From positions 60,674,666 to 60,738,665 of the forward strand of contig CM039179.1 in assembly GCA_008360975.2 (NCBI GenBank): a DNA stretch of 64,000 bases, read 5' to 3'. How positions within the stretch are numbered: the first letter of the stretch is position 1; every line of letters begins with the position of its first letter. Origin of the DNA: Lichenostomus cassidix. Its lineage: Eukaryota; Chordata; Aves; Passeriformes; Meliphagidae. This document shows positions 62,646 through 64,000 of the stretch, in pieces. Made by a program: the position numbers and the translations under genes. The notes beneath the pieces were generated by a model that saw only the letters and a program-made list of their open reading frames with translations, was not told the DNA's origin and did not search any database.

Positions 62646-64000
62646 CTGGGTTTCCAGGTTCCTTGACAGTTCCTTGGATTTTTTACATTGCTTTTGAGAT
62701 TCTTCGTGTAGTGTTGTTTACAGTCTGGGGTCTAGAAAGTCCTAATGGAATACTATTTTTTGAAGGTGTTTGCTTCCTCTTCTGTAGAGCTTTTAAAATA
62801 AAATGAAATGGTTAGACTCCAGTTAAACAGATCCTTATTAAAATAGGAGCTAGTCTGATAATGACTTAAATTGGTGCTACGTGGCCATCACATGTTATTT
62901 AATAAGCATTCCATTATAATTAAGAAGTGGCTAATGGACAATTAATGCACAGGATTACACACTTAGCTAATTAGATGATTTAAAATTTTTTTGTTAGATT
63001 AAAATGTACAGGACCCCATAAATCACTATTAGAGATTGTTTAATAAGCCTGAACTCTTAATTTTCTCCTTGTCAATCAGGAAATGGAGCCACTGACTTTT
63101 CCTCTCACCCAGAGAGACTTGTCACACAGAAGAGCTGCTTGTTCAGAATGAGCTGAAATACCCTCAACTCCCAAACATTGCACCTGTTTGCAGGACATCA
63201 CAGCTCAAGTGCAGTCAGCAGAGACCCAATCAGTGCAGTGGTGAGGGCCAAAGCGTCACTTGGCTGACAAGCCACCAGGGGCTCAAGCCTATTTCCTGAA
63301 CATAAGTACCTATTGATGTTTGGGTTTTGTGGGTATCAGAGATCAAGGACAGTGTGTCCAGCATGTCCAGCACAGTCTGGTGGCAGGTCTGCCTCTCAGA
63401 GTGTCCCAGGGAGGCCATGTGGGAAACCCCATGCTCACACATGGCACACAGGCAACTGTACCTATCCAAATTGTCCCTCTGTGCAGAAGAGCCAAAGAGC
63501 TCCTTTGGGGGCAGAGCCAGCTCTGCCCCTCTGCCCTCAGAACTGAGACAAGTGCACCAGTGATCATTTCTTCTAGTACTTACTCAACAGTGAACAATGG
63601 GCTGTTTCAGCAGCACACAGTGCTCTGTAAATTTTGATCTGTTCAGACAGAACTGGGAGACTGACACAGTAATTGGGCTGTTTTTTGTTGGCAAGGCTCA
63701 CAAAGGCACAACACACAGGAACAGTGTTGACAGGAAATGGCTTAGAGTTGACCAAGAGACTGCACATGCGTTTTGATGATTTGTTTTTAGATATTCATGG
63801 CTAAAGTAGAAAGCAAGCAAAGTGAGAATGAGATCTAAGGTGGAACAACACAAAACCTGACATGTCTGTAAGATGTCACTTACTATCAAAAGTCAAACGT
63901 TTTGCTTCACCCTGTAAACAATGTGTGTTATACAACCGGAGGGATAAATAAGAGTGGTGTGTAGGGCTTCTTTGCTGTCATGCTTTCATGTTCAAGGCAC
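62646..64000. other. Intergenic sequence to window end
   Basis: An AT-rich block at 62880-63090 has several TAATTA or ATTAAT cores of the kind bound by homeodomain proteins. After about 63.1 kb the sequence is more GC-rich with overlapping open frames in all registers at 63.3-63.6 kb and no family match. No gene recognised. Confidence 0.5.

Noticed and set aside
1..64000. CRISPR arrays, rRNA, tRNA, prokaryotic operons or endogenous retrovirus LTRs
   Set aside because: No regularly spaced direct repeats, cloverleaf-like sequence with A/B boxes, or paired LTRs with viral gene remnants were seen. The window is vertebrate genomic DNA.

Overview
This window is vertebrate nuclear DNA, most likely from a bird. 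Three things support that. It holds a split protein-coding gene with GT-AG introns. It holds several CR1-family LINE retrotransposon fragments of the avian type, two of which end in the characteristic ATTCTATG-like 3' tail. The recognised gene is also compact, with fourteen exons in under 20 kb. A crocodile or turtle is less likely but cannot be excluded by eye.

Positions 1-21,900 contain the 3' part of COG3 on the + strand, encoding subunit 3 of the conserved oligomeric Golgi complex. Fourteen consecutive exons can be placed to the base. They join without a frameshift or stop into 505 codons plus a TAG stop, which is about the last 60% of the protein. The upstream exons and promoter lie outside the window. 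A 3' UTR of about 1.9 kb follows, with at least two good polyadenylation signals near 21.79 and 21.88 kb and a third at 22.02 kb. The last intron carries a perfect 18-bp inverted repeat with a 4-base loop.

From about 22 kb to the end there is no gene I can name. Base composition becomes more GC-rich and the sequence looks like ordinary intergenic or long-intron DNA. It carries microsatellites and six CR1-type fragments, near 28.5-29.2, 31.4-32.4, 35.2-35.5, 43.4-44.6, 47.1-47.6 (minus strand) and 62.1-62.6 kb. The 31.4 kb copy belongs to an older, L3-like lineage that still shows the FADD reverse-transcriptase motif. The others are younger bird-type copies.

The most interesting unexplained signal is on the minus strand at 44,665-45,018. 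It is a 118-codon stretch with a good splice acceptor, a good splice donor and a charged, helix-like translation, placed tail-to-tail with COG3. It may be an exon of a neighbouring minus-strand gene; ERICH6B occupies that position in mammals. I could not match its residues to a known protein. I found no exotic system, CRISPR array, rRNA or tRNA.
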